A stretch of 64,000 nucleotides of DNA from Paenibacillus sp. SYP-B3998 (GCF_010820665.1 NZ_JAAIKC010000017.1:1-64000); one strand, 5' to 3'. Numbered from the stretch's first letter, positions 17,045 to 26,867 are shown. Notes: a model not told the origin generated them from the sequence alone. Numbers and translations are program-made.

Positions 17045-18825
17045 TCTTCGCCTCTCCCTTCGACAAGTGCATAGAATCTATCTCGCTTCGCCATCAATTC
17101 GGTGTATGTGCCAATTTCGGTTGCTTGCCCATCCTCCATGTAAACGATACGATCATAATCCACAATCGTGGACAACCGATGGGCAATGGCAATTGTCGTT
17201 CTACCCGCAGTCAACTCACGAAGTGCCCGAATGACTTCTGTCTCACTGACGGAATCGAGCGCTGAGGTTGCCTCGTCAAGAACTACGATAACGGGATTCT
17301 TAATGAGCATTCGGGCTATAGCGATTCGCTGCTTTTGCCCACCAGATAATTTCGTTCCACGCTCTCCGACCTGTGTCTCGTATCCGTTAGGAAGCTCCAT
17401 AATGAAATCGTGCGCATATGCCGCCTTCGCTGCTGCCTCTATTTCTTCGTCCGTAGATGTTGGATTGCCGAAACGGATATTATCGCGAATATTCATACCG
17501 AAGAGATACGTCTCTTGAAAGACATACCCGACCGACTGACGCAGCTGTTCTAAAGAAAGATTTCGAATCGGGACACCGTCAAGCCGGATTTCCCCGCCAT
17601 TTGGATCATAAAACCGCCCAATTAGCTTTGCTATCGTCGACTTCCCTCCACCGCTAGTTCCTACCAAAGCTATCTTTTCCCCCGCGTGAATGTTCAGCTC
17701 GAATCCCTGTAGCAAAGGCGTGCCAGCCAAATAACAGAAATCGACGCCATCGAATTCCAATTGCCCCTTCACTTGTGCAAGCCGCACCGGGTTCACTGCT
17801 TCTTGCACATCTGGCGGGCTGATCATAAAGCGATATAGGTTCTGGGCCCTAATCATCAACACTTTTTGTTCCGTCAAATTGGTTAATAAGATCGTCAGAT
17901 CGAAAATAACGCGAAAAAACAGCAACGTGAAGCCAACGAATTCCCCAAGCGATAGCTGTCCTTCCCGAATTAAATAAAATCCGTATATAAACAGCAGGGT
18001 TCCTCCAAGATAAACCGCAATTCTACGTAACCCACCTCTTAAGTTGATATGGATAAAATGCAGGAATAAGGCATTGCTCGCCGCCTTCGCGGATTGGATC
18101 AATCGCTTTAAATCCCAAGATTCCCTACCGAGTGTTCGAAGCTCTAACAAGGCAGACAAGCTATCATATTGCTTTCTGTTCAACTCACGGAAACGATTAG
18201 AAGTTAGCTCGCCCGATAATGCTGACTTTTTCTCAAAATAGGGGCCTCCGACCATATAAACAAGGAAGCTAGGAATAAAAATTAAAGATAATTTCGGACT
18301 AATAGATATAAGAAAAAAGAGTGAGATTATAAGCAAAATGGAAACTCTAATAATGCTCGGAAAATACCTGCGGTGTATCTCCTGAATAGCTGGAATCTCA
18401 GATTGGAACAAGGATAGTGTCTCACCGACTGGATGCTTCTCGTAATAAGAAAATCCAAGCTCCCTCATTTTCCGAAACACCGATAGCTGCATATCAAAAG
18501 CCGCTTTCTCTTGAAAGCGCACACCAATCGATTGCTGCAAAGCATTGGCGATTATGAGAAATAGAACGGGCAAGGTTAGTCCGCCAATAACCCATGCGAA
18601 CCTACGAATATCCTTATGCGGAAGGATGTCATCGATTAGAAATTGAATCCCCTTGGGGAAGGCAATTTGCGCGAATGCCTGGATCAAACCTAAGCAAAGG
18701 AATAAAATAACCTGACCGTAGTACGGTTTCAGATAAGCAAGGCACCACCGATAAACCGTGAAGAAGGATGCGCTCTTATTCCCTTCTGAATACGAACTCC
18801 TTGCCTTGGTAATACCTGCTTGCAT
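17041..18825 (-). CDS. ABC exporter half-transporter, first subunit
   Basis: A 594-residue type I exporter half-transporter. Membrane helices span about 25-310, followed by Walker A GTSGGGKST, signature LSGGQKQR, Walker B VIVVLDEATSALD and AIAHRLST. The start at 18825 has AGAAAGG 9 nt upstream, better than the TTG 9 nt earlier. It is the first gene of a two-gene operon with the overlapping half-transporter downstream. The upstream region (18826-18975) contains no leader ORF I could support. Confidence 0.92.
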   Translation of the reverse strand: MQAGITKARSSYSEGNKSASFFTVYRWCLAYLKPYYGQVILFLCLGLIQAFAQIAFPKGIQFLIDDILPHKDIRRFAWVIGGLTLPVLFLIIANALQQSIGVRFQEKAAFDMQLSVFRKMRELGFSYYEKHPVGETLSLFQSEIPAIQEIHRRYFPSIIRVSILLIISLFFLISISPKLSLIFIPSFLVYMVGGPYFEKKSALSGELTSNRFRELNRKQYDSLSALLELRTLGRESWDLKRLIQSAKAASNALFLHFIHINLRGGLRRIAVYLGGTLLFIYGFYLIREGQLSLGEFVGFTLLFFRVIFDLTILLTNLTEQKVLMIRAQNLYRFMISPPDVQEAVNPVRLAQVKGQLEFDGVDFCYLAGTPLLQGFELNIHAGEKIALVGTSGGGKSTIAKLIGRFYDPNGGEIRLDGVPIRNLSLEQLRQSVGYVFQETYLFGMNIRDNIRFGNPTSTDEEIEAAAKAAYAHDFIMELPNGYETQVGERGTKLSGGQKQRIAIARMLIKNPVIVVLDEATSALDSVSETEVIRALRELTAGRTTIAIAHRLSTIVDYDRIVYMEDGQATEIGTYTELMAKRDRFYALVEGRGEE

Positions 18826-18975
18826 CTTACACAACCTTTCTGAATGATTCCGCTAGAAATTAACAATATTGTCCAATAAGGGTAGCATATTAAATGTTGA
18901 ATTGGATAGCGTTGATTTTAAAATTTTGTATGCTTTCGTCGATGGAGTGGCTTCGGTAAGACGCGCCGGATACCA

Positions 18976-19018
18976 TAAAAGAAAAAGCAGGTATCACAGA
19001 GCTACCTGTGACACCTGC
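18976..19018 (-). terminator. Intrinsic terminator after the small secreted protein gene
   Basis: GCAGGTATCACAG (18987-18999) pairs with CTGTGACACCTGC (19006-19018). In the minus direction TTTTTCTTTTA follows. It ends the transcript from 19133-19567 ahead of the ABC exporter genes. The same stem occurs at 27120-27153. Confidence 0.85.
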
Positions 19019-19132
19019 ATTTTACGTTACGAAACCCTCCTAACAAATCGAGACATGCCTAATCCCGATGTCAATCACCAGCTATGCACCTATTTCCGAC
19101 AGCAACGATTCAATAATTTGGCTATGCCACCC

Positions 19133-19567
19133 CTAGGGGAGCTTAGGCCAGTCATTCACGCTAGTACTGTAATATTTATCAACTAACCATCTGTCGCCTT
19201 TACGTACAACTATGAGTGTGTCTTTATAGGTCTTTTCTCCCCCGCCTTTTTTCAAGGTTTTCACTTCGATCTCCGCTTGTTTATAGTCGGCCTCTAAATT
19301 CTTGATACTGACTATTCGGTACTGGCGTATTTCTCCATAATAGAAACGGTATAATTCAATATTCGCTAGCGTTTTGTTGATATGGAACGTGATATTGCTT
19401 CCCATATTTTCTTTACTGAATTCCGTATAGAAGCCCTCAATTTCTTTACTTGCTGCTGCGTTCTCTTTGTTGTCAGGATTACTTGTATCAAATTGCTTAT
19501 TAATGAAATAAGAAGCTGCGATAAATACGATTAATAAACAAATCGCCATGAATATTGCCTTTTTCAT
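19133..19567 (-). CDS. Small exported protein, paralogue of 9322-9774
   Basis: A 144-residue protein with a hydrophobic N-terminal signal or anchor segment (about 3-22). It shares the YRFYYGEIRQYRIV and RWLVDKYYSTS motifs with the protein at 9322-9774, so the two are paralogues about 10 kb apart. The start at 19567 has GGGTGGG about 9 nt upstream. No family is recognised; it probably acts outside the membrane. Confidence 0.7.
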   Translation of the reverse strand: MKKAIFMAICLLIVFIAASYFINKQFDTSNPDNKENAAASKEIEGFYTEFSKENMGSNITFHINKTLANIELYRFYYGEIRQYRIVSIKNLEADYKQAEIEVKTLKKGGGEKTYKDTLIVVRKGDRWLVDKYYSTSVNDWPKLP

Positions 19568-19800
19568 ATTGATGCCCACCCTTGATTAGCATATATTGCT
19601 TTCGTATTTCGGGAATAAATTTCGCACTTCATCCAAGCCTTACTTCATTTTGTCATTTGTTCCTTCGTAAAATCAAGATAATTATCTAATTCCATCTAAG
19701 CTAAAAGATTTAGGGATAATTAGATCTGGTGAAAATCGAGGGGAATATATTATCTCTATTGTTGATTGAGATTTTACATCTAATTTATGAAGATAAAAAA

Positions 19801-19850
19801 AAACAAAGAGTAGTCGATACGCCAACACGCGCATCCCTTACTCTTTGTTT
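19801..19850. terminator. Bidirectional terminator downstream of the oligopeptide operon
   Basis: AAACAAAGAGTA (19801-19812) pairs with TACTCTTTGTTT (19839-19850), with a GC-containing upper stem. T-runs exist on both sides (19794-19803 as A; 19848-19852). It follows the binding-protein gene. The rest of the 330-bp gap 19568-19897 shows only AT-rich sequence that may hold the promoter of the small secreted protein. Confidence 0.75.
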
Positions 19851-19897
19851 TTGTCATACAACTAGCCGCGGCACTCTACAGAATGAATAGCATTCAC

Positions 19898-21715
19898 TCA
19901 TTTACCTTCATTATACTTCTTCAAGAAATCCTTCACTTTGTTAGGATCAGCCTTGAACTCCAGACCCGTCTTAACTAAAGGCGACAACGTCGAGACCGCT
20001 TTAAACTTATTGTTATTATACGTTTTGATCAGCTCATCTTGATTAATGGCATACAAGACCGCTTTTCTTAAATCTTCACTCTTGGATACTTCTCTGTTAC
20101 TCAAGTTAAATGAGAGATAAGCGACACCGTTGCTTTCAAGCGTTTGCAGTTTGAGCTTGCTATCATTTTTGACCAGATCAAATTTGTTCTCGGAAACGCC
20201 GTAATACACATGAATCTCACCGCTTCTTAATGCAGACAATGCGCTATCCGCGTCTTTGATGAAACGTACGACAATTTTAGCAATTTTCGGCTCGAATTCC
20301 GTTCCCTTTCTGTAGCCCGGATTTTTATAGAATACCGCTTCATAATCATTCTTGTAAGATAAAATATAAGGACCGCTGGCAGTGAGGGCATTGTTGTACT
20401 TGGCGCCCTCCGTTATCGTCGCTTGGTCACCGTAGGAGATATCTTTATTCACATCATATTTGACGACATCATAGGTGTTAATGCTTTCGACCTGATTTTT
20501 CGAAACAATCCCTGCCGATTGATGTGCCAAATAGTTCAATACTTGAGGGAATGGTTCTGTCGTCGTTAATTTAACAACTTGGTATTTCCCAGATTGATTG
20601 TTAGCCTCCGACTTATTACCCGTCAATTGGCTGATTGGAGCCTTCAAGCCTTTTTCGAGCGCTTCTTTAACCGTACCGCTTGATCCTGATAGTTTAGCGG
20701 ATGATAGCGTGTTTAGATCGGTAACAACCTCAACATTTTTGATATGCTCATGTAAGCTGTACGTTCTGTGGTCTGGAACTGCGGCCTTGTTCTTAGCACG
20801 GTTTAAGGAAAACACCACATCTTCAGCGCCTACTCGCTCTTTGGAGTCGACAGCGGCTTTAGCTTGAATTTTGGCAAAATTGATATCATCCCTTAAGAGG
20901 AAATAATACTCTGAATTTCCATCGGCAATAGCAAAGTTCTGGGACAAAGCCCCGTCTGCCGTGATTTTATCGTCATCTGTCAAATTAACTAAGCGCACAT
21001 ACATATTCGTATTTAGCATATTAATCGAACCATCATTCCCTTTAATCGGATCGAGGGAGGTAAGGCTCGCAATGCTTTGCTGCAAAATTAACGGTTCCTT
21101 GTCCCTCTTGGATTCATCGGCAAAATCAATTGCTTCCCATACCATGGATCTTGATTTGGATAGTCTTACGGAGCTCTCCTTCAATACGTTCTTATTCAAG
21201 CCCTGGCTCTTCAAGGACACATACAAGGGAGCGATATAAGCTTTATCGAAAACTAAGCGCTGTTCCAATTTGGCATACGTCGCCTTATACTGTTCGGACG
21301 TCTGTGATGCTGCCGCATCAATTAACTTATCAATTTCAGGATCGCTGATCGGCCCTTTATTATAATCTCCGCCTGTCTTGAACAAGGATCTTACCGCATA
21401 ATCCGGATTCCCCGTTACTGTCGTCCAACTGGAGATGGCAATATCATAATTACCTGCCTTCTGCTGCGCTGTATAGCTTCCGAAATCGGGTTGTAGATTT
21501 AATTTTACATTAAATCCTGACTTGGATAGCTGATCCCGAATAACGTTCGCATCTGTTTCATTGCTGCTCTGTGTAAGCAGTTCGATATCCACCGGTTTCT
21601 GAATGGCGGGTTCCTTACTTGTCTCGGCGACAACATCTTTCTTCGTTGCGATTTGGCACCCTCCGAGTACAAGCATACTACTTAGCAATAGTGCGGGTAT
21701 GGCTCTCTTTTTCAT
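19898..21715 (-). CDS. Peptide-binding lipoprotein of the SBP_bac_5 family, apparently circularly permuted
   Basis: A 605-residue lipoprotein (lipobox LGGC, Cys20). Family 5 binding proteins normally start with the SLDP segment and end with the GNYDxAxxSW to IAPLYV region. Here the order is reversed. Residues about 40-185 hold the usual C-terminal part (VIRDQLSKSGFNVKL, NYDIAISSW, DPEIDKLIDAAAS, FDKAYIAPLYVSL). The usual N-terminal part follows from about 205 (LTSLDPIKGND, ERVGAEDVVFSLNRAK), then SGPYILSYKND, and the protein ends after the lobe-crossing LRKAVLYAINQDELI and a KVKDFLKKY segment. Ligand is probably an oligopeptide. It is the last gene of the operon behind oppF. GGGAGG precedes the start. 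Confidence 0.88.
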   Translation of the reverse strand: MKKRAIPALLLSSMLVLGGCQIATKKDVVAETSKEPAIQKPVDIELLTQSSNETDANVIRDQLSKSGFNVKLNLQPDFGSYTAQQKAGNYDIAISSWTTVTGNPDYAVRSLFKTGGDYNKGPISDPEIDKLIDAAASQTSEQYKATYAKLEQRLVFDKAYIAPLYVSLKSQGLNKNVLKESSVRLSKSRSMVWEAIDFADESKRDKEPLILQQSIASLTSLDPIKGNDGSINMLNTNMYVRLVNLTDDDKITADGALSQNFAIADGNSEYYFLLRDDINFAKIQAKAAVDSKERVGAEDVVFSLNRAKNKAAVPDHRTYSLHEHIKNVEVVTDLNTLSSAKLSGSSGTVKEALEKGLKAPISQLTGNKSEANNQSGKYQVVKLTTTEPFPQVLNYLAHQSAGIVSKNQVESINTYDVVKYDVNKDISYGDQATITEGAKYNNALTASGPYILSYKNDYEAVFYKNPGYRKGTEFEPKIAKIVVRFIKDADSALSALRSGEIHVYYGVSENKFDLVKNDSKLKLQTLESNGVAYLSFNLSNREVSKSEDLRKAVLYAINQDELIKTYNNNKFKAVSTLSPLVKTGLEFKADPNKVKDFLKKYNEGK

Positions 21716-21774
21716 CTAAAATCCTCCCTGTAGTTGTTCATCTGTATATAACCCACTCACAAATAAATGAGGAA

Positions 21775-22758
21775 TTAATGGTAATAAATAAGTCCTTGCG
21801 CAAATTCTTCTACGCGATGACAAGCAACGAAATGATCAGCTTCGATCTCTTTCCACTCCGGGTCTTTCTCCAGACATGCATCTTGAACGAAGGGACACCT
21901 TGCTGCAAAGCGGCAGCCGGGCTTCGGATTAATCGGAGACGATATCTCCCCCGTCAAAATGATTTTGTTTCTCTTCTCCTTCAAGTCGACTGACGGGATC
22001 GCGGATAGCAAAGCCATACTATAGGGATGTAACGGCCTTCGGAAAAACGCCGACTTTGACGCTTTCTCAATAAGCTGTCCTAAATACATAACGCCGACAT
22101 GATTGGAAATGTGTTTGACGACAGACAGATCATGCGAAATAAACATATAGGTAAGTCCAAGCTGCTTCTGTAAGTCCACCATCAGATTGAGAATTTGCGC
22201 TTGAACGGATACGTCGAGTGCGCTAACTGGTTCATCGCACACGATAAAGTCAGGATGTACAGCTAGAGCTCTCGCAATAACAACTCGCTGTCTTCGTCCT
22301 CCATCAAATTCATGCGGATACGCATTGTAAGCACTTTGCGGCAGCCCAATTAACTCCATTAGCTCGGCTACTCTCGCTTTACGCTCTTTGTCCGTTTTGT
22401 AAATTTTGAAAAATGTTAATGGCTCCTCAATAATTTGAGAAACGGTCATTCTCGGATTCAAAGAGGCATACGGATCTTGAAAAATAATTTGCATATGCTG
22501 CCGCATTTGCCGCATTTCCTCTTTATTGAAGGCGGTAATGTCCATGCCCTTAAATAAGATTTTGCCAGCGGTTGGCTCATGCAATCTTAAAATGACTCTT
22601 CCCAAGGTACTCTTCCCACACCCGGATTCCCCGACGATGCCTAGGGTCTCCCCCTTTTTCACGCTAAAAGACACATCATCGACGGCATGCAGTAAGCCCC
22701 TTGGAACGGCAAAATGTTTTTTTACATGTTTGATCTCTAACACGTTCTGTGCACTCAT
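21775..22758 (-). CDS. oppF: Oligopeptide ABC transporter ATPase, OppF type
   Basis: A 327-residue ATPase. Walker A is GESGCGKST, Walker B is FIVCDEPVSALD, and the signature is FDGGRRQR instead of SGGQ. That variant is recurrent in Firmicute OppF proteins and not by itself a defect. The C terminus has the oligopeptide-transporter extension with cysteines (CRFAARCPFVQDAC). The start overlaps the oppD stop by 4 nt. Confidence 0.93.
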   Translation of the reverse strand: MSAQNVLEIKHVKKHFAVPRGLLHAVDDVSFSVKKGETLGIVGESGCGKSTLGRVILRLHEPTAGKILFKGMDITAFNKEEMRQMRQHMQIIFQDPYASLNPRMTVSQIIEEPLTFFKIYKTDKERKARVAELMELIGLPQSAYNAYPHEFDGGRRQRVVIARALAVHPDFIVCDEPVSALDVSVQAQILNLMVDLQKQLGLTYMFISHDLSVVKHISNHVGVMYLGQLIEKASKSAFFRRPLHPYSMALLSAIPSVDLKEKRNKIILTGEISSPINPKPGCRFAARCPFVQDACLEKDPEWKEIEADHFVACHRVEEFAQGLIYYH

Positions 22759-23735
22759 ACTTTCACCTCATCCAGTAGTGAGAAATGGCATTTGCTTAGA
22801 TGCCTCTCTCCCTGCATCGTTGGTGAAATTGATTCACAAATATCAGCTTTGTGCTTGCATCTTGGGTGAAAGAAGCAGCCTTCAGGCAATGAGGCCGGAT
22901 TCGCCATGCTTCCTTCTATTTGAAACAGCTTTGCTCGATCCTCCTCTAGCTTGGGTATCGATTGAAATAGCCCTCTCGTATAGGGATGCTTCGGCGCTGT
23001 GTACACCTCTTCCACCGTGCCAATTTCGACGATTTCCCCGGCATACATGATTGCAACCCTGTCACATGTCTCTGCGACAACGCCCAGATCATGGCTAATG
23101 AAGAGCATGGACATGTCATACTGCTTCCTTAGCTGCTTCATCAGCTCAAGAACCTGCGCTTGAATGGTTACATCCAAAGCGGTCGTAGGTTCGTCCGCAA
23201 TCAACAATGCTGGGTTGCACAGCAGCGCCATCGTGATCAGCACCCGCTGCTTCATGCCGCCCGAGAATTGATGCGGGTAATCATTGTACCGATCTGCCTT
23301 CACGCCCACGGTTTCCAACAAGTCGACGACCTGGTTGCGGGCTTCATGCTTACTTACTTTTTTATGCGTGATGAGCACCTCAGCCAGTTGATCCCCCACT
23401 CGCATAATCGGGTTCAGGGCGGTCATCGAATCTTGGAAAATCATCGAGATTCCGTTGCCTCGGAGCTGCTTGTTCTCTTTCTCGGTGTTATGGATCAAAT
23501 TCTTCCCTTTATAAAGGATTTCCCCATCCACAATCATGCCGGGCGGGTCGGGAATAAGCTGAATAATGGACAGTGCCGTTGTCGTTTTGCCTGCTCCTGT
23601 TTCGCCGACCAAGCCTAGGCTGTCACCTTTTTTGATTTCCAAATTCACGCCATTCACAGCTTTAATGACGTTATCCTCCGTCACGTAATGCACGTGGAGA
23701 TTTTTGATTTCTAGTATGTTTTCCATGTGTCCCAT
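22755..23735 (-). CDS. oppD: Oligopeptide ABC transporter ATPase, OppD type
   Basis: A 326-residue ATPase with Walker A GETGAGKTT, signature FSGGMKQR, Walker B LLIADEPTTALD and the C-terminal CFFHPRCKHKADIC cluster typical of OppD/DppD. AGGAG lies 4 nt before the first ATG and 13 nt before an alternative ATG three codons later, so either may be used. It overlaps oppF by 4 nt. Confidence 0.92.
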   Translation of the reverse strand: MGHMENILEIKNLHVHYVTEDNVIKAVNGVNLEIKKGDSLGLVGETGAGKTTTALSIIQLIPDPPGMIVDGEILYKGKNLIHNTEKENKQLRGNGISMIFQDSMTALNPIMRVGDQLAEVLITHKKVSKHEARNQVVDLLETVGVKADRYNDYPHQFSGGMKQRVLITMALLCNPALLIADEPTTALDVTIQAQVLELMKQLRKQYDMSMLFISHDLGVVAETCDRVAIMYAGEIVEIGTVEEVYTAPKHPYTRGLFQSIPKLEEDRAKLFQIEGSMANPASLPEGCFFHPRCKHKADICESISPTMQGERHLSKCHFSLLDEVKV

Positions 23736-23742
23736 CCATCTC

Positions 23743-25251
23743 CTATTTCAACTTCGGATCCAGAGCATCTCTAAGCCCATCTCCAAAAAAGTTAAAAGAT
23801 AACACCATCATAATGATCGCCAGGCCCGGATAGACGGCCAAATATGATTTGGATTCCAGATATTCGCTGCCTATTTTTAAAATGTTGCCCCACTCCGGTA
23901 TATGAGGTTCCACGCCCAGTCCCAAGTAACTTAAACTGCTTGTAGAGATAACGGCTACGCCTATCGTCAACGTTGCTTTTACAATAATCGGCGCCAAGGA
24001 ATTAGGAATTATGTGCTTGAAAATGATAATATGATCCTTCGCTCCGCATGCTCTAGCCGCTTCGATAAACTCAAAATTCGAAACGCTGAGCACCGTCGCC
24101 CGCATCGTCCTCGCATAGGTAGGGATGTATCCAATACTGAGCGCTATGATCAGATTGGTCGTATTGGCCCCAAAAGCGGCAACAATGGCAATGGCTAGAA
24201 GCATCCCTGGAACTGCATACAAAATATCCAAAGCTCTCATAATGAAGTTATCAACATACTTACCGTAATAACCCGATAAAGCGCCCAAGCCACCGCCTGC
24301 AAGGACTGGAATTAATGTGGAAATAATGCCCACAAGCAATGAAATTCGGCCGCCGAACACAATTCTCGAAAACACGCACCTTCCGAAATCATCGGTTCCA
24401 AAAGGGTACTCCAGACTTGGAGGAAGCAGTAGTGTTGAATAATTGTTTTCTATCGCAAGCGTATACTCGAAGGTGAAATAGCTGCAAATCGATACCGAAA
24501 GCAACACCGTGATGAATAAAAGGCCGAGTGCCGCCATTGAATTTCTAAACAATCTTCGCAGAATGTCGATCCACGTCACGGGCACTTCTTTGTTGCCATT
24601 CTTGATTTTGGATAACAACGTAAAGCCTAGAAGCAAGGAAAACACATTCCCTGTAAACGAAGTGAAAATTAAAAGGTAAGCGAGTGGCAGCAGCCGGCGA
24701 TCCACCGTTCCATTTTTCACAAATGATGAAATCAGGATCATCGTTAATACATGGATGATGCTAATGACAAGAAGAATGCCCATGCCTAGTACAAACAGAT
24801 CAGCCACATAGGGCTTGAATATATTCAAAGCTGAGATCATAATGATACAGAAATTCGTCAAAGCCATATAAATGGACAGTGTATATTCGATCGTTTTGCC
24901 TTTTTTGATCATATCGAGGGCAGCGATCGCAACGAATATATTGCCAGTCAACAGTGCAATAATGAGTGAGAATCCGAAGATTCGCGTGGACGTTTGGATA
25001 GCACCCGCTTCCAGTACGTCCTTTTTAATTTTCACCGAGACGAGCAGCTGTAAGAGTCCGAAAATCAAGTAAATGCCTGCACAGGCAAGAAACGGAATGT
25101 GTACGGTGCGCTCAAACAGATCATAGCCATTGAATAAAAATAAGATAGCTATCACTAGAGAAGCTGACCAAGCGAAATTCGAAAGCCTGTATTCCTGAAA
25201 TGCTTTAAGTTTACGTTGTGTTTCGCGTTTCAAATAGTATTTGCTCATCAT
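23743..25251 (-). CDS. oppC: Oligopeptide permease, OppC type, with extended membrane N terminus
   Basis: A 502-residue permease, against about 300 for OppC. The C-terminal ~280 residues are a complete BPD_transp_1 permease with the EAA-like cytoplasmic loop (FIEAARACGAKDHIIIFKHIIPN) and the PFGTDDFGRCVFSRI segment typical of OppC/DppC. The first ~215 residues add about six further hydrophobic helices that I cannot assign. It lies between oppB and oppD with gaps under 10 bp. The parallel extension of oppB suggests the added segments work together. Confidence 0.88.
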   Translation of the reverse strand: MMSKYYLKRETQRKLKAFQEYRLSNFAWSASLVIAILFLFNGYDLFERTVHIPFLACAGIYLIFGLLQLLVSVKIKKDVLEAGAIQTSTRIFGFSLIIALLTGNIFVAIAALDMIKKGKTIEYTLSIYMALTNFCIIMISALNIFKPYVADLFVLGMGILLVISIIHVLTMILISSFVKNGTVDRRLLPLAYLLIFTSFTGNVFSLLLGFTLLSKIKNGNKEVPVTWIDILRRLFRNSMAALGLLFITVLLSVSICSYFTFEYTLAIENNYSTLLLPPSLEYPFGTDDFGRCVFSRIVFGGRISLLVGIISTLIPVLAGGGLGALSGYYGKYVDNFIMRALDILYAVPGMLLAIAIVAAFGANTTNLIIALSIGYIPTYARTMRATVLSVSNFEFIEAARACGAKDHIIIFKHIIPNSLAPIIVKATLTIGVAVISTSSLSYLGLGVEPHIPEWGNILKIGSEYLESKSYLAVYPGLAIIMMVLSFNFFGDGLRDALDPKLK

Positions 25252-25260
25252 GCACCCACT

Positions 25261-26733
25261 TTAGTAGTCTCTCATTTTGGATCTGATTCTGGGGTCTAGG
25301 AACGCGTATAATAGATCTACAAGCAAATTGACCAATGAAATGGTCACAGCCACGTAGATCACCCCGGCTAGAATACCGGGAATATCCGGAACAAACTGCT
25401 TATCTACGATATAACTGCCAATGCCGTTAATGTTAAAAACTTTTTCTACTACAGCAGCGCCGCCCAACATACCGCCAAACTGCAAGCCGATTACAGTGAC
25501 GATGGGAATGAGCGCATTGCCAAGCGCGTGCTTCAGGACGACTTTACGCTCGCTCAAACCCTTTGCCCTAGCCGTAACGATGTAATCTTGATGAATTACC
25601 TCAAGCGTGGAAGACCTGGTCATTCTGGCTACCGACGCAGCAAGACCCGTTCCCAGAACGATGGCTGGATTGATTAAGGACAACCAATTGTCTGGATTAT
25701 AAGTAGCTGGCAGCCAATTTACCTTAATGGAGAAATTCAATATGGATACGAGCCCCTGCCAAAAATCCGGGATGGATAAACCAATTAGCACCAGTAACAT
25801 AAAGCTATAATCGAAGAAAGAATACTGCCTTGTAGCTGAGATAAGTCCAGCAGGGATGGCCATAAGAATGCCGATAATTAACGAAATAACCGTTAGCTTC
25901 AACGTAATCGGAAGCTTGCGAACGATTTCTGTTGAAACCATTTCGTTCCCAGCGAACGATTTGCCAAGATCGAAGGTGATTAGCCCTTTAAAGGCATTCC
26001 ACAATTGAATAAGATACGGCTGATCGAGTCCATACACCTGTTTGAATTGACTCAATTGATCCGGCGTTGCAGTCTGACCCAAAATGTTGGACGCAGGGTC
26101 CAGAGGTGATAAGTAAAGAATTGTGAATACGAGAAATGTTACGCCGAAAATAACAAACACCATCATGACTAGACGATCGAACACGTATTTCAAATATGGC
26201 TTGCTGTATATATAAATAAGCAAATACATCAATAAACACGGAATCAGTGAAACTATAAAAAAGAGCGGATTCGAGATCAGCACTCTAAACGTGCTGCCAT
26301 AAGTAACTCTGCTGATCTTAGCAACTCTCATGATCTCCTCTACTTTAGTCGCAACCTCTTCAAGAAAGACTTTCTCTACTAATTTTCCCGTTTCTCTTTG
26401 AAGCTTTTTTTCGTTTACCTGTTTATTGAAAAACAGATACTTGCTAGTGAGCTCTTTGCTAATCTCCTCTGTCAGTCGAGCTTCATATCCTTCTTGACGA
26501 TAGCCATGTATCGTCTCTTCTCTTATCTGCAAATAAGGATCGGATTTCTTCCGAATGAAATAAATAAGCGTCACAATCAGATTGACGGGCAATCCTGAAA
26601 AGAAAAGAAGCACTTTGTACAATGAATTCCTCAGCATCTTCTCGTAAATATTACTAATTCGGTGATGACCGTTGGGATCATGTATGGTATTCGTATTTCT
26701 CAGTGGCATACGATTCGTGTGTGTAGTTGCCAT
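25261..26733 (-). CDS. oppB: Oligopeptide permease, OppB type, with N-terminal extension
   Basis: A 490-residue permease, against about 310 for OppB. The C-terminal ~310 residues are a full OppB permease starting VFDRLVMMVFVIFGVTFLVF and including a permease EAA-like loop (DYIVTARAKGLSERKVVLKHAL). The first ~185 residues contain a membrane segment (about 45-62), a charged, coiled-coil-like stretch (about 75-140) and another hydrophobic hairpin (about 155-180). This is the first gene of the operon, with GGAGG 7 nt before the ATG. A terminator lies 30 bp upstream, so expression may be attenuated. Confidence 0.88.
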   Translation of the reverse strand: MATTHTNRMPLRNTNTIHDPNGHHRISNIYEKMLRNSLYKVLLFFSGLPVNLIVTLIYFIRKKSDPYLQIREETIHGYRQEGYEARLTEEISKELTSKYLFFNKQVNEKKLQRETGKLVEKVFLEEVATKVEEIMRVAKISRVTYGSTFRVLISNPLFFIVSLIPCLLMYLLIYIYSKPYLKYVFDRLVMMVFVIFGVTFLVFTILYLSPLDPASNILGQTATPDQLSQFKQVYGLDQPYLIQLWNAFKGLITFDLGKSFAGNEMVSTEIVRKLPITLKLTVISLIIGILMAIPAGLISATRQYSFFDYSFMLLVLIGLSIPDFWQGLVSILNFSIKVNWLPATYNPDNWLSLINPAIVLGTGLAASVARMTRSSTLEVIHQDYIVTARAKGLSERKVVLKHALGNALIPIVTVIGLQFGGMLGGAAVVEKVFNINGIGSYIVDKQFVPDIPGILAGVIYVAVTISLVNLLVDLLYAFLDPRIRSKMRDY

Positions 26734-26754
26734 AGATCAGCCTCCAATTTTATG

Positions 26755-26804
26755 CAAAAAAAGACAACGAGAAACAAACTTGAATCAGTTTGCTTCTCGT
26801 TGTC
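26755..26804 (-). terminator. Attenuator-type terminator immediately upstream of oppB
   Basis: GACAACGAGAAGCAAACT and its near-perfect complement (stem 26763-26804, loop about 6 nt) are followed on the minus strand by seven T residues (26756-26762). It lies 22 nt before the oppB start and after a promoter, so it would stop transcription before the operon unless relieved. Confidence 0.8.
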
Positions 26805-26867
26805 GAGTTAGCTTCATACATTATCCTAAGGGTAAGTAACGTTCAAGCTACTTCATCCTACTGCTAT

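Noticed and set aside
22300-22340. Defective ABC signature in oppF (FDGGRRQR)
   Set aside because: This variant is recurrent in Firmicute OppF proteins and the other catalytic motifs are intact.
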